The notes beneath the pieces were generated by a model. That model made no database searches and was not told the DNA's origin. It worked only from the letters and a program-made list of their open reading frames with translations. From Bugula neritina (lineage: Eukaryota > Bryozoa > Gymnolaemata > Cheilostomatida > Bugulidae), in NCBI GenBank assembly GCA_964035545.1, contig OZ037767.1, positions 11,451,081 to 11,515,080 on the forward strand: a stretch of 64,000 nucleotides of DNA, given 5' to 3'. Positions 9,094-20,700 of the stretch are shown one piece after another. A program made the position numbers and the translations under genes. Every line of letters starts with the position of its first letter. Positions within the stretch are counted from its first letter, which is position 1.

Positions 9094-11472
9094 CTACTGC
9101 TGCTCTTGCTGTTGCTGCTGCTCCAGCTGCTCCAGTAGGGCAGTGTGTTCCTGATCTGTCTCCTTGGGGATGACAATATCCATCTCTCGGGGCCGTGTGG
9201 TCCTTCCCCGGTGGTTGGGTTGGCGGTTGGGCTCCAGGAGGGGTGGGGCCTGACCCACCGCGTCTTGGCTGGCCTGGTAAGGTTTCAGGCGCTGCTCGCT
9301 CTGGACTGAGACCTGTCCAGAGCGCTCCACACGGTACGTGTGGTTGGGCAGCACCTCCACTACGCAGTAGGGACCGAGGAACTTAGGCTGAAGTTTAGTC
9401 GACTGTCCACGTCGCCTTCGGTAGCTCACCATCCAGACCCAGTCCCCCACCTGGTACAACGGGGGTTCTTCTGAGTCTTCCGTGCGGGTCTGCCACTGCT
9501 GGGCCCGCAGTGCATCATGAGCTTTGCCCATGATTTCTATCAGACCCCCCACGTATGTCAGGTGTTCCGGAGCCCGCGTCTCTCGGTCCAGCATCAGAAA
9601 GTTTGGGGTCTCCTGCGTGGCGGAGTGTGGCCTGCTGTGGTAAGCTCGCATGATTTGCGGCAGCACCAAGTCCCATTCTTCCTGACCCCGATCGAGGAGC
9701 AGGCTCCTCAGGGCGTCACCCAACATCCTGTTGTTCCGTTCGACGACTCCGTTCCCTTGCGGGTGATATGAGGTGGTCCGACTCTGGTTCACCCCCCATA
9801 TCCTGCAGAGGTCTCCCATAAGCTGGGACTGGAACTGGGCACCCTGGTCTGTATGTATCTGCTCAGGTAAACAGAGGTAACAGAACACATTTTGGTCAAC
9901 GGTCCGTGCCACCGTGGGGCCTGTTGCATCTGGAATAGCCAGAGCATCTGCCCACCGGGTAAAGTAGTCCGTGAGCACCAGTATTCAGGTGTTCTCTCTG
10001 GCGGATAACGGCATAGGCCCAACGAAGTCTACCGCCACTACTTGCCACGGTCGACCAGCGTATAGCCGGCCTCGACCAGTGGTTTTCGTAGGGCGGCCAT
10101 GCTTGCTAGCTTGGCAGACCTCACATTGCCGTACCCGCAGTCGTACGTCTCGAGTCATTCCGGGCTAGTACCAACGCAGCTGCAGACACCTGATGACCCG
10201 ACTGACTCCAGAATGAGCCTGTTTATGGGTGTCCCAGATCAGTTCCCGTCGGAGGGCGTGTGGACAGACGACGCGGTCCCTCTCCTGCTGACGGTTGTCT
10301 GCTGCCAACGTTATCATCAGGAGGCCATCAGGACTGACCTTGAGGGCATCCCAGCGACGACAGAGACGGAGACAGAGACGGTCAAAGACCTCCCGCAGAC
10401 GACTGACATGAGTCGAAAAGTCTGAGGAGATGACAATAACGTCATCCAGATAGATAAGGAGGGTCTTCCAGTGTAATCCACTGAGGACCTGCTCCATGAG
10501 CCGTTGGAAAAATTCCGGGGCGGGCGTTAGTCCAAATGGCAGTACTTTCCACTATCAGAGCCCGTCGCGAGTGATGAATGCTGCTTTGTCCTGGGCATCA
10601 GGACTGAGGGGCACTTGCCAGTACCCGCTAAGCAGATCCAAAGTACTGAAGTACTTGCTACCCGCGAGGGCATCCAGGGACTCATCTGTCCGTGGGAGAG
10701 GGTAGGCGTCCTGGATGGTAACGCTGTTGAGTCTGCGGTAGTCCACGCAAAATCTCCAGCTACCATCCTTCTTCTTGACCAGGACTACTGAAGAGCTCCA
10801 CGCACTGTGGGCAGGCTCAATCAGATCTCGGTCGAGAATATCCTGTACCTGTTGGCTCACCTCCTTCTCCTTTTCCGGACCTAGACGCCGGGTGGGCTGC
10901 CTGATAGGAGTGGTGCCGGCTGCCAGGGGTATCTCGTGAGAAATAACCTTAGTCAGCCCCATGTCTCCATTGCCACGACTGAAGACATCACTGTACTCCG
11001 CGAGTAGTTGAGCCAGTACTTGGCGTTCAGTACTACTCGTACAGTTTCCGCATGCTCCACCATACAGGTCAGCCATATGCTCCGGGACTGCTCCTCGGCT
11101 GGTGCGAGGGGGGTTTCCCTGGGTGTCGGCCACTGTTTCCAGTGCCGGACCCACATTCGCCTCCTGGATGGAGTGGTACTTCCCCACCAGCGCTCTGGCC
11201 GATAACCGGACAGGTTCCATGAAGGGGTTGATACACTGCACGAGGAGCTCTTGCCGACAGTCTAGCCGATTCAGGCTGTTAGCTAGTCGGATCGCTCCGT
11301 GCGTTTCCTCAACCACCCCCAGGCCAGAGATCTCCTTGCAGTTGACTCTGCAGCGGAGAGTCGCCTGGGATCTTCTCGGAACTGTGCAGTCCCGCACCAC
11401 CTGGACTCCGCCCACCAAGGGCCTGCCGAACTTGTCAACACAGACAAGTTCCCTCCCAGCCATCACCACCAC
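9094..11472 (-). pseudogene. pol: Reverse transcriptase-integrase of retroelement 2, with stops and a deletion
   Basis: One reading frame runs through the whole stretch, broken by TGA-TAG (10557-10552), TAG (10167-10165) and TGA (9987-9985); a further TAG lies just upstream at 11481-11479. RT motifs: SSVVLVKKKDGSWRFCVDY, STLDLLSGYWQVPL, and the catalytic IYLDDVIVIS. Soon after YLDD the sequence jumps to the pre-integrase segment, so thumb, connection and RNase H are gone. The junction is at about 10359-10381. Integrase follows: H2C2 domain, first Asp in VAVDFVGP, second Asp in HTDQGAQF, Glu in GNGVVERNN exactly 35 residues on, then a GPY-type C-terminal motif (KFLGPYCVVEV) and a poly-Gln end. 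Inactive. Confidence 0.8.
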
Positions 11473-11623
11473 TGACTTCTAGAAATCCATGCGGCACTGG
11501 TATTTCTCCAGAAACGGCATTCTCAGGATGGCGTCCTCCTTCAGCTGGCTGACTATGAACGTCTCGTGAATCGCTTGATCACGTACCATGCGCACCTTCA
11601 TACGGCTCCAGGCTCGCCCGCTC

Positions 11624-12196
11624 TCAGGCACCAATAGTGTCAAAGAATTGCCTACTCAACAGGTTGGTGGTGCACCCAGTATCCAGTAAGAATGTGGCAG
11701 CTTTACCCGAAATATTTCCGGGCAGGAAGTAGCTGCTTCCATACGGCTGGGTGCTCCTGGAGCGATCAGTCTCTGGGGGAGACACAACTTGGGTCCGCAC
11801 AGCGGGCCTCCTCTGGGTCGTCTTGGAGACGACGGGGGTTTTCTGAGATTGGGAGGGCAGCTTGGGGTACTCTTGCGAGTAAGCTGAGTCCTCTTCCATG
11901 ACCTCCTCGGGCAACCCCGCGAACCGGTTACGGAGTGGCCAGGCCGGAGGATCGGGTAGACCTTGCGGTCTCCGAGATCTCCGAGGTGCCTGCCATCCTG
12001 TTTCTTCTAGCTTCATCCGGGCCTCGAGTGACACGGCAGGAAGATCGAGTAAACCTTTCGGTCTCCGAGATCTCCGTGGTGCTTGCCACTCGGTATCGGC
12101 AGACTCTGTGGAGATCTCTTCTGTTCCTCTCCGAGTCCTATCCCGGATGGGATTGGCGTGAGGCCCACGGGTGGCAGAAGTTACCGTGAGCCTCAA
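11624..12196 (-). pseudogene. Protease N-terminal part of retroelement 2
   Basis: The last 25 residues hold the aspartic protease active site FLLDTGCTTNLLSR after GSSYFLPGNISGKA. Upstream is a basic linker in which a 35-residue block containing WQAPRRSRRP occurs twice. The frame then ends; the rest of the protease lies in another frame towards 11480, so a frameshift separates the two parts. Confidence 0.6.
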
Positions 12197-13087
12197 GTGT
12201 TTAAAGGCCTCTGGCCTCTAATGCAGTGCCTTCTCACATGCCCTTGCATCCCGCACCCCCAACAGGTGAGCAGAGAGGGGCGGACAGGGTCGTCCCACAA
12301 TCGGGGAGCCTGCCTGACTGCCTGGTTGCTTTGCAACTTCGTCGCCGTAGCCTGCAGGCCTTTCACCATGTCCATCAACATGGTGAGCTGCGTCTGCTTT
12401 GGTGACTTAGTTGCCGCTGCCGCTACCTGTGGGGTTGGAGGTGGGGTGGTCTCTTTGTCCTCTTTGACCACTTGGCGGGCTGTATAGCTCGGTCGCCTAG
12501 GCTCTTCCACCTGGAAGTAAGCCTTCCCCATCTCCAGTGCTTCTTCTATACTGCTGACCTTGGCGGCCAGCCAGTATCGCTGCAGGTCCGGGTGGTTCAC
12601 ACTCCGGAAGAACGCGTTATAAATGAGGCGCCTCCGGTCCTCGCCAGTGGCGTGATCGAAAGCAGCCTGAGTCAGGCGCTCTACCTCATTTGCGTGATCT
12701 TCCAGAGGGGTCCTCCGGTCCCTCCTCATTATCTGCAAATGGTCAGCTGCTTCTTCGGCTGTTAGGCCGAACCGGATTCTGAGAGCCCACATGATGTGTG
12801 CTTCATCTGGTTCAAGAGCGAAACTCTTGGTCTGGCCTGTCAGACAGGCCTGAAGTTGGAGGATGCGCACACGAACTGGCCATTCAGCGATGGTGGCTAC
12901 ATCCTCAAACTCCCTGATGAACTGTTCCACGTCTCCTTCTCCTCTGAAATTCGTGGGGCTGAAGGCAATACCTGTCACCAGGTGGTGCCTGACCTTGCCC
13001 CCGCAATCCCTGGAGGGCTGTGACCAACGCCTCAACAGTGAGGGTTGGTGTCTCCGCTGCCTCAGGGGCTGAGTCCCCTGAGGCCAT
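12193..13087 (-). pseudogene. gag: Gag of retroelement 2, frameshifted
   Basis: The likely start is ATG 13087 (MASGDSAPEAAETPTLTVEA), close to the primer site. This frame soon loses similarity to Gag, and from about 13,000-12,960 the Gag-like reading continues in another frame: FRGEGDVEQFIREFEDV, LRIRFGLTAEEAADHLQ, EALEMGKAYF, and a CCHC knuckle CWGCGMQGHVRRHC near the C-terminus. A one- or two-base indel in the N-terminal part therefore separates the start from the body. Role as for element 1 Gag. Confidence 0.7.
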
Positions 13088-13120
13088 CTTATTCCTCTCA
13101 GCAACTAGCTATTTGTATAA

Positions 13121-13137
13121 TCCCACCGCTGCCACCA
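13121..13137 (-). other. Primer binding site of retroelement 2 (tRNA-Leu type)
   Basis: Plus strand tcccaccgctgccacca, one base before the LTR at 13139. It equals the 3' end of animal tRNA-Leu(AAG) plus CCA as I remember it. Confidence 0.8.
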
Positions 13138-13138
13138 A

Positions 13139-13511
13139 TGTGATAGTTTTGAGGGTTATGAATGCAACTAGTGCCTTACATACTTGTTACAAAGACTAAG
13201 GCGGTAAATGATGTAGAAAATAAGGTAGCTTTATTGCAACGAATGATATAATAGTCTGTATCCAGCGAGCTCCAGCAGTAGACTGAATCTATACTGAAAC
13301 TCGCTGGCTTTTATATACACGCAGGACAAAGACATTCTTTTGTTGCCGAGATCGGAGGCCTGAAATGCCAAATATCGGCACTGCGGGGATCCGAAATGCC
13401 GAAATCGGCACTTCGGTAGTCCGATCCGCCGATTTTCGGTATATCGGCGTTTTGGAAGACCGAAGTGCCGATCTCGGCAACCCGGACACACACACACATA
13501 AACCTACCACA
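13139..13511 (-). repeat. 5' LTR of retroelement 2
   Basis: 373 bp, TG...CA, about 95% identical by eye to 6689-7071. Followed by the target duplication ATAT. Confidence 0.9.
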
Positions 13512-13515
13512 ATAT

Positions 13516-13928
13516 CTTTCTGAACTACTAGTATTTGAAGTTAACTCAAGTTGATATGACATACCATTTATAAAAACAACCTGACGAAATATTTGATAGA
13601 AAAAGACAATGAAATCAAGTTGACAATCCAAAAAGGAAGCACCTACATGTGCCCTAAAACTGCAAACTTACAATTCATGGATACTTCTAATTTCTTTGCT
13701 TCAGAGTTTGGGTATTCAAATTTTCTAAAGGCTATGGAAGTTAATGTAGAAAGGTTTTATTGGATTTACGACAAGTTTACTTCATTGGAGATGGTAAACA
13801 GACAACATTTTCAAAACATCTCTCTTGAGGAGTATGAAGAATGCACACAAGTTTGGATTGTTTGGAGATTGTTCTTCAATTTTCAGGTTGTTGTTTCCAT
13901 TCACACCTTTGTAATTAGGCACCAATAG
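13516..13928 (+). pseudogene. Polinton DNA polymerase B, fragment 3 (exonuclease motif II region)
   Basis: The first 80 bases read an exonuclease II-like NSS-stop-YD with further stops and frame changes. From 13593 the frame is clean: IEKDNEIKLTIQKGSTYMC, then NLQFMDTSNFFASEFGYS and NISLEEYEECTQVW. These match the region after exonuclease motif II in Polinton and other protein-primed type B polymerases. The sequence loses similarity near 13,860-13,928. The polymerase palm motifs are not present, so the gene is 3'-truncated. Confidence 0.65.
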
Positions 13929-14609
13929 ATAAACACAACCATGAGCTCAAAAATGTGGAAAATAAACTAAAAACCTACAAATATTGGAATTATTTGACGA
14001 CAGGCTAGGCTAAAAATTTTTTCATATTTGGGAATGTGAGTATGAAAATAAAAAATAAACATATATAAATTGTTTTTCTGTATGAAACGTAATTATCATA
14101 TATTTCTTTAATTTCAATATACACTTATATTTGCATACCAAATACAGTAACTAATTTTTACTGAGTTTATTTAAAAACTTCAATCCAGGTAAAGTTTCAA
14201 AATGTTAATAAAATAGCCAAAATTTCCTTCAGCTAACAAATGGGTATTTGTTTACAAGTTTTCCTTTTCCTTTATTCTGGTGTGTCGATTCTTTGGTAGT
14301 TATGCCCACTCGTTTCTTTTTTCGATTCAACTGTCGAACTCCTACAAAAGGTAGAGAAGTAAAACAATAATATAATTTACAGTTATCTTTTTTTCCAGTT
14401 GTTTTGCTTAGACAACAAATTTGTAAAAAAAATTAGGTTACAGTATCAGAATATTCAGTGCTTATAAGTTATTTCAGCTTTGTATACTTGAGTAGTTATT
14501 GATTTATTAAGTAATTACTTATTTTACAGATCAACATTATAGATTATATTATAAAGTTCATTAAATTAATAATAGTTCTAGGATTTTAGCTAGGTTGTAT
14601 AAGACATCT
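13929..14609. other. AT-rich non-coding DNA
   Basis: Strongly AT-rich with no usable reading frame, repeat array or recognisable mobile-element end. It may include the untraceable rest of the Polinton. Confidence 0.6.
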
Positions 14610-14617
14610 ATCTAATA

Positions 14618-14958
14618 CAGGGGTGTCCAACTTTTTCAGACCGAGGGCCTCTGAAAGGGAATATTCCAGTGGGGAGGGCCACATTGTAAGCTTCAACTTG
14701 AGCTGGGGGCCACAGCATCAGTACTTTTCAAATTACTTTCTTCCAAATTCTCATGGAACATTGCACAATAAGGTCCAAATAGTTACTGCAGACTGCATGT
14801 TTTGTAGCGTGTATAGAAATAAGACATTTAAAAAGTGTTTTTTTGCTCTAATTCACGTATGCATGTGAAAACTAATTGTAGCTTTATGCCTTGGAGGGCT
14901 ATATAAATGTGGGCTGGGGGTCACCACCAGCCCTGGGGCTGCCTGTTGGACAGCCCTG
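14618..14958. mobile_element. Non-autonomous hAT element (MITE)
   Basis: It begins caggggtgtccaac and ends gttggacagccctg, terminal inverted repeats with one mismatch in 14. The flanks are an exact 8-bp duplication, atctaata (14610-14617 and 14959-14966). A CAGGG-type terminus with an 8-bp duplication is the hAT signature. At 341 bp it has no transposase. The inside includes GC-richer G-rich segments near both ends. Confidence 0.85.
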
Positions 14959-15258
14959 ATCTAATAACTACATTTGTTTATAGTAAACTAATGAAACAAT
15001 ATGTTGTAAACACTCTTGGTAAAGCTTTGCTTCTTTTCAAGTTAAGTATGTTCTTATTTACTATAATCTATATAAATTCCCGCAAGATTTAGCCAAAATG
15101 TGCAGCTGTTTCATTGTTAAGTTTATAAATCTATTTGTTTAGAAAAAAATAACTAAGAATAATTGCATCATGACACAGATTACCATTAAGTAAGAATTAT
15201 TCAAAGGTGATCATGATGACCCTTATTAACATTAGCCAATAGAATTAAAAAAAAACAT

Positions 15259-17330
15259 ATGGTACTAAAATTTGAATCAATCAATAGCCAGTTACCTCCC
15301 TGTCATACAGAGAGAAAACACAACTACACATTAAGGCAATTTAGCCTTAGTTATGTGTGGCGTAGGTGCAACCTGTGTTATGATGATAGGCATATAAGAG
15401 AATATGTGTGTCAGGTGGGGACTGTCAACAGCAAACATGAAGAGTGGTTCGATGAGAGACCCGGAATTAGGCTAGAATTAGTATGCTATCCAGAAACACC
15501 CAATCTATTACAGCCAAATATAGAACAGCTAGCAGGAAGCTCACTGACTTAGAGAATTGAAGAAGGATTGGTGGCTGGCAAAAGCAGCGAAACTTCAATT
15601 TTTAGCAGATACAAGTTGTATGAGTGTATTCTATCATAGTATGAGAGCCATCTGGGGCTCACTTGTCAGGCATCCGAACCAGTTACTCGCAAGCAACCAT
15701 GCAAGCAACCATGCAAGCAACCATGCAAGCAACCATGCAAGCAACCATGCAAGCAACCATGCAAGCAACCATGCAAGCAACCATGCAAGCAACCATGCAA
15801 GCAACCATGCAAGCAACGCTGCTCAAAAAAAGCAAGATCTTCCCAATAAATAAACAGAGCATTTTAGCAAGCTAATAAATGAGGCTCCAGTAATAGGTCA
15901 AGATGCCATTGAAAATCTGAGACAAGCCCTTGTCTAAAACTGAATGGATAGCTGCCCAGAAATTGATGAGATCTCCACGGCTTTTAAGATGATTAGTGAT
16001 GGTACATCACCTGATTCTGATGGAATTTATCCTGAAGTAATTAAGAGAGGAGGTCTAAACTGCTATGTGCCCTTTATGAGATCATTCAAGAAGCCTGGAA
16101 CACCGCTTCAGCTCTTTAAAACTGGGAGGATGCCCAGCTTGTTATCATCTTCAAAAAGGGTGACCAATGACTATGCAGCAACTACAAAGGAATTTCTCTC
16201 TTATCCATTCCTGCAAAGGTTTTAGCACGAGTCCTACTCAACTGACTTTTATCGTATGCTGAAAGCTTTTTACCCAAGGCACGGTGTGGATTCCGAAGTA
16301 GAAGAGGCACAGCAGTCATGATTTTTTCCTTGAAACAACTCTAGGAAAAAAGCATTGAACAAAATATGCCTTTGTACATGATGTTCATTAATTTTACAAA
16401 AGCGTTTGACACTGCTTACTAGACGACTCTGTGGAAAATGCTCTTGAAGCTGAAATTTCCATGTCACTTTACTAATTTTATAATCAGCGCTTTACATACT
16501 GGCATGAAAGCCTCAGTTAAACTGAGGGGTGAACTGTCAACCAAATTTCAAATCAACAACGACATCATCTCTTCTCGCCTATCTAATGATTTAATGACTG
16601 CAACAAGGGTGTATGGATTTAGAGCAAGCCTGGAGCAAATTTTTCTCAATGCCAGCCAGCACCAGTCTGCAACAAAAACTAGAAGGGCCCTGGTACGAGA
16701 ACTTGTTTTTTCTGATGGTTTTGCCTCTATTTCCCACAGCCATGATGATGCTTAGGAGATTGTCAGCAGATTCGCAAAATCTGCACAAGTTTTTGGTCTT
16801 AAGATAAATATTAGGAAAATGTACCAACCAGTCCCCAATAATGAAAACGAAAGCCAGTCTATATACATCAATAACAAACAGCTAGCCAGTGGTCATAAGT
16901 TCAAGTACCTCGGATCTATGGTCATGGACAACAATTAGATGGATGAAGAGCTTGGCCAGTGTACAAGCTGGCGGCACATAGACTCATCACCTTTATGATG
17001 AGACACCTGCGACAAATTCCCAATGTTGCTGTAAGTAGTGAACTTCATCCCAAATGCTAACATCTTAACTCAAGCAAATCTACCCAGCATGTATGAACTC
17101 CTAATTCAGAGAAATCTGAGATGGACTGGTCATATACACAAGGTAAATGACTCTAGACTAACCAGACAAATTCTGAACTCTCAGCTCAAAGAAGGTGTAC
17201 GCGGTTTAGGCAGACCCAATTAGTTGAGGTTCAAGGATACAGTGAAAAGAAACCTCAAAGATAAGAAGATTTCTTTTGCTAGCTGGCAATTCCTCAGCAG
17301 AATCAAAAGTCAATGAAAAGATATGGTTCA
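15259..17330 (+). mobile_element. Degraded LINE (non-LTR retrotransposon) reverse transcriptase region
   Basis: Successive plus-strand fragments follow LINE order. Between endonuclease and RT: HEEWFDE (about 15,440) and DWWLAKAAKLQFLADT (about 15,560). In RT: SPDSDGIYPEVIK (about 16,010), LPKARCGFRSRRGT (about 16,270) and INFTKAFDTAY (about 16,385). After RT: FKYLGS (about 16,900). C-terminal: LRWTGHIHKVNDSRLTRQIL (about 17,118). Many stops and frameshifts break it, and the YxDD box is not preserved. The endonuclease is not visible. Clade not resolved. A 12-bp tandem repeat interrupts it at 15,689-15,818. Confidence 0.75.
15689..15818. repeat. 12-bp tandem repeat inside the LINE
   Basis: About ten to eleven near-perfect copies of gcaagcaaccat. 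The unit is a multiple of three, so every frame stays open through it. It lies between the DWW and SPDSDG motifs of the LINE. Confidence 0.9.
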
Positions 17331-17775
17331 CAAAAAATCATTTTTGGATATAAAGGACAGCCAATGAGAATAATGACGAAGTGTGTCAGAAAGAGAAAGT
17401 ACGGGACAAGGGATTATACTAGAATTAAGGATAGACTGTGAACACATATAAATTAATAATGTGTTGGAGCGTAGGAGCGAGTGCTTAACCAGTAGAAGTC
17501 AAGACTGTGAAGCAGCATCAAATAAGCACAATAACCGAGAAGACTTACTCATGCTCACTTAAACCACAGCTAAACAAAGAAAATAGTTAAGAACAAATAC
17601 AAACTACCATATATTCAACTGTAACGTGCGAGACTCATGGTGTCTGCAAGAAATTACCGTTATGAGTATTATAAAATTTATAAATTATAAATATAACAAC
17701 TAATAATTAATTATAGCTGTAGGTACATTATAAACACAACTTCACTTGCTATACAACAATGGTGAGAAAATTCTG
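17331..17775. other. Intergenic, nothing recognised
   Basis: Tail of LINE decay followed by AT-rich sequence up to the stop codon of the EGF-type gene. Confidence 0.5.
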
Positions 17776-20700
17776 CTAGACATGCCCTTCACACCGACCT
17801 TGAGCAGCAGACTGTATACTCTGTCGTGCTTTACGGAGAAGTGACTGGGGGCCCCCTTCAGTGGCTTTTTCTTGGTTATCTGGTTTTGGTACTATGGAAA
17901 TTTTTCCTCGCCTCTCAAAGCCTTGGAATTTTTCAACTGAATCTGGCTTCAGGTCTGGTTTCGGGTCTAGTTTAGGATTTGGTTTTGGGTCTGGTTTAAC
18001 TGCCTCGGGTATTACGAGGACTGACTCTATGCTTTTAGAAAATCTGCAACCAGTACTTCTGTATTACATTCTGAACTGAAACAACTTGTAACGAATTATA
18101 TATACACCTATGATTTGTTGTAATTATGTATATAAAGCTCAATTATAGTGTTGCTGTATTTAATATATGAATATAAAAATTGTAAAGCAAAATATAAGTT
18201 GGGAAAACCTCGAGTTTTATAAAAAAATGTATGAAAAGAAAGTGTGCATACAAGAATTTCTACCAGCACCGCAAACCAAAATTTAAAAGGAAAAGATTAA
18301 AAAAGTATGTAGGCTATTAAAACTTCTCTCTTAAAGCTGCATCTATAATTTAATTACAGTGAAAGTGACTTTCTACCGGCACAACAATAAACCACAAAAC
18401 GTACTCATCCAGAGCTCCACTGAGTTCTAGTGACTTTATAGCATCCTTCATTTTGTATAGTCTGTTTAGAAGTACGGGTTTAGTAGCAGTTATCTTCACC
18501 TGCTGCACTCCCACTGTAATATAACAAGTCAGATCTGAGGTAAGGACACTTAAAGTGAACATAATTTACTCTGAGCATCTGTATAAGGAAAGTCTGCTGT
18601 GTGATGGAGATACTTTGTAGAGCAAATTAGCAGACTTGAGTAACTAATGTTGTGTAGATATAACATAATAATGGGATGAACTATTAGACAAGTAGTTGTA
18701 GGTAATTTTTTGTTAGCTAGAGTTATGAGCTTATCTCGCACAAATATTCCTACTATGTAGGGTGCAGCGTTGAGAAACTGCATATCGATGTTCCTGTAGT
18801 TACAGTACAGTAAAACTGAGCAGTTAAACTAATTATTATTCAAGTAGAAAGTAGAAAATACACAATCTAGATATTATAATCATGTAGAACAATCTAGAAC
18901 TTACTTTTTTGCTTTTCTTTCAGTCTGAAGTTGGTGGCAGTGTAGCAGCACATAAACATACAAATAAACAGGAAGACAGTTGCCGAGATGACGGCCGTAC
19001 GAGTCTGGAATATTATGGCTACATCCGTTTCATCTTCACATATCTCTCCATCATATCCAGCTGCACATAGACACCTGGCAAAGGGAAAGGAAGTAACATA
19101 AATCGCCCTAACTGCTGCAGTCAACACAGTATCGTCATCATTGTACAACTTTAGTTTACGAATTTGAGCATGAAGAAATAATTACAATTGTTATATGCGC
19201 TCGGCAGTTTAAAATACAAATTTTTGTAAAGTCAACTTTGAATAATGAACCACGTGATTTTACAGCCCATCGAAGTCATACAAATTTAATTGACTCAAAA
19301 CATACTGGCATGCAGATTAATAACTGGTTAATAAGCTATAAACTCTGCAAAGCGACTGTTTGTGTACTTACGTGAAGTTTTGACTGCCTTCTATACTGTT
19401 TATGCAAACTCCACCATTTAAACAAGGCTTCACCTACAATCATCAAATGCATTACATCATTTTACTTTAAATTGAATTGCATTGTATTACATTACTTGAT
19501 AGCGCAGTGGATTACTTCACATTTCACTACTTTACATTTCACTACTTGTCTAAACCTAATGAATTATTTTACAATACTATACAATACATGGTAGTACAAG
19601 GAAATACTTTATATGCATTGCATTACATTACAATACACTGTATTACAATATGTTTTCTATAAGCCAGTACTATCAGTACAAGGCAATACTTGACCTGAAT
19701 AACAATAGATTGCATACACATACACATAATCTATATATTTATAAAACACTACTAAAATACACTACCTGTACAGTGTTAATATTACTTACAATTCACCTGG
19801 TGAGTTCAATGTGCATATGGTAATATGTTATATTATACGAGTATATATAGGGGTAACGGGGGCACAACGGTCATAGGGGTACAAAAAGCCGGCCAAATTG
19901 TGAGAGAACTTATTGACTTAGAGTTGTGATTTTTTTTCATAAAAAGATATTGACATAATTATTCAGCTTTTGTAGTTTCAACACTCGCGGAACATGCGTG
20001 TTGAAAAGGCGAATGAAAAACTGTTTTTAACTACTTTTTGTAAATTTTTTAGGACGTCGTTAAAGCCTCATAACTTTTTACGCTCAAAGGCAAGAAGCCT
20101 AGATTTTACTAATATTGTTACCATTGCTTGTCTCTACAATGCTTAACTAGTATAACAGCAAACACTGAAATAAATTTTCCTTGAGGCACATTTATTCTCA
20201 ATTTGGCCACACGGGGCACAATGGGCCACGCTGACCGGGGCACAATGGGCCACCTGATTATTGCACCCTGATCACTGTTATTAGTTTGTTTGCCTAAAAA
20301 GTTGGTTGAACTGTGACTAAAACCTATAGATATAGCCATTTCTGACCTTTTTGTAAAATATCAAAGACATCATGGTAAGACTACAAAACTACAAGTTGAA
20401 GCTCCCCTAATATATACATCTGGTGAGGTTAAAGCTTTGCAATTTTATACATAATACAAAACACTCTGCTGTTGCTACTAGTAGATAGTCATGATAATCA
20501 TTATATATTACACCATTGAGGGAATATACATGTATTTGACTGAAATAAATTGTGATTTGCTCATTTGCTTCCCCTCTCCTTTCCGTACTCCAGTCACAAA
20601 CCTCAGCCATGCATGCACCTTAGCTACAGTTCATAGAAAAAAGTCTACTCGGGTTTTTGTAGTACACGTTACTAAAGTTTTTTTTGATAAATGTTGCTCT

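Larger units (their letters stand above)
6689..13511 (-). mobile_element. Ty3/gypsy-type LTR retrotransposon 2, decayed
   Basis: LTRs at 6689-7071 (383 bp) and 13139-13511 (373 bp) begin TG and end CA, with the 4-bp target duplication ATAT (6685-6688 and 13512-13515). A primer site abuts the right LTR and a polypurine tract the left one, so it lies on the minus strand. Order: gag, protease, reverse transcriptase, integrase, accessory zinc-finger frame. Gag is frameshifted, pol carries at least five in-frame stops, and the RT thumb/connection and RNase H region is deleted. The LTRs differ at roughly 18-20 sites plus small indels by eye (about 5%), so this insertion looks older than element 1. 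It interrupts the same Polinton polymerase gene. Confidence 0.9.

Noticed and set aside
15634-15875. Reading frames made of four-residue repeats on both strands
   Set aside because: They exist only because the 12-bp satellite keeps all frames open.
17861-18079. Plus-strand Gly/Phe-rich protein
   Set aside because: It is antisense to the last exon of the EGF-type gene, which fits in phase and has a sensible tail.
18350-18404. Stop codon at 18352-18350 as the end of the EGF-type gene
   Set aside because: A good donor (gtacgt) at 18404 joins in phase to a clean exon at 18058-17776, which gives a longer coding tail.
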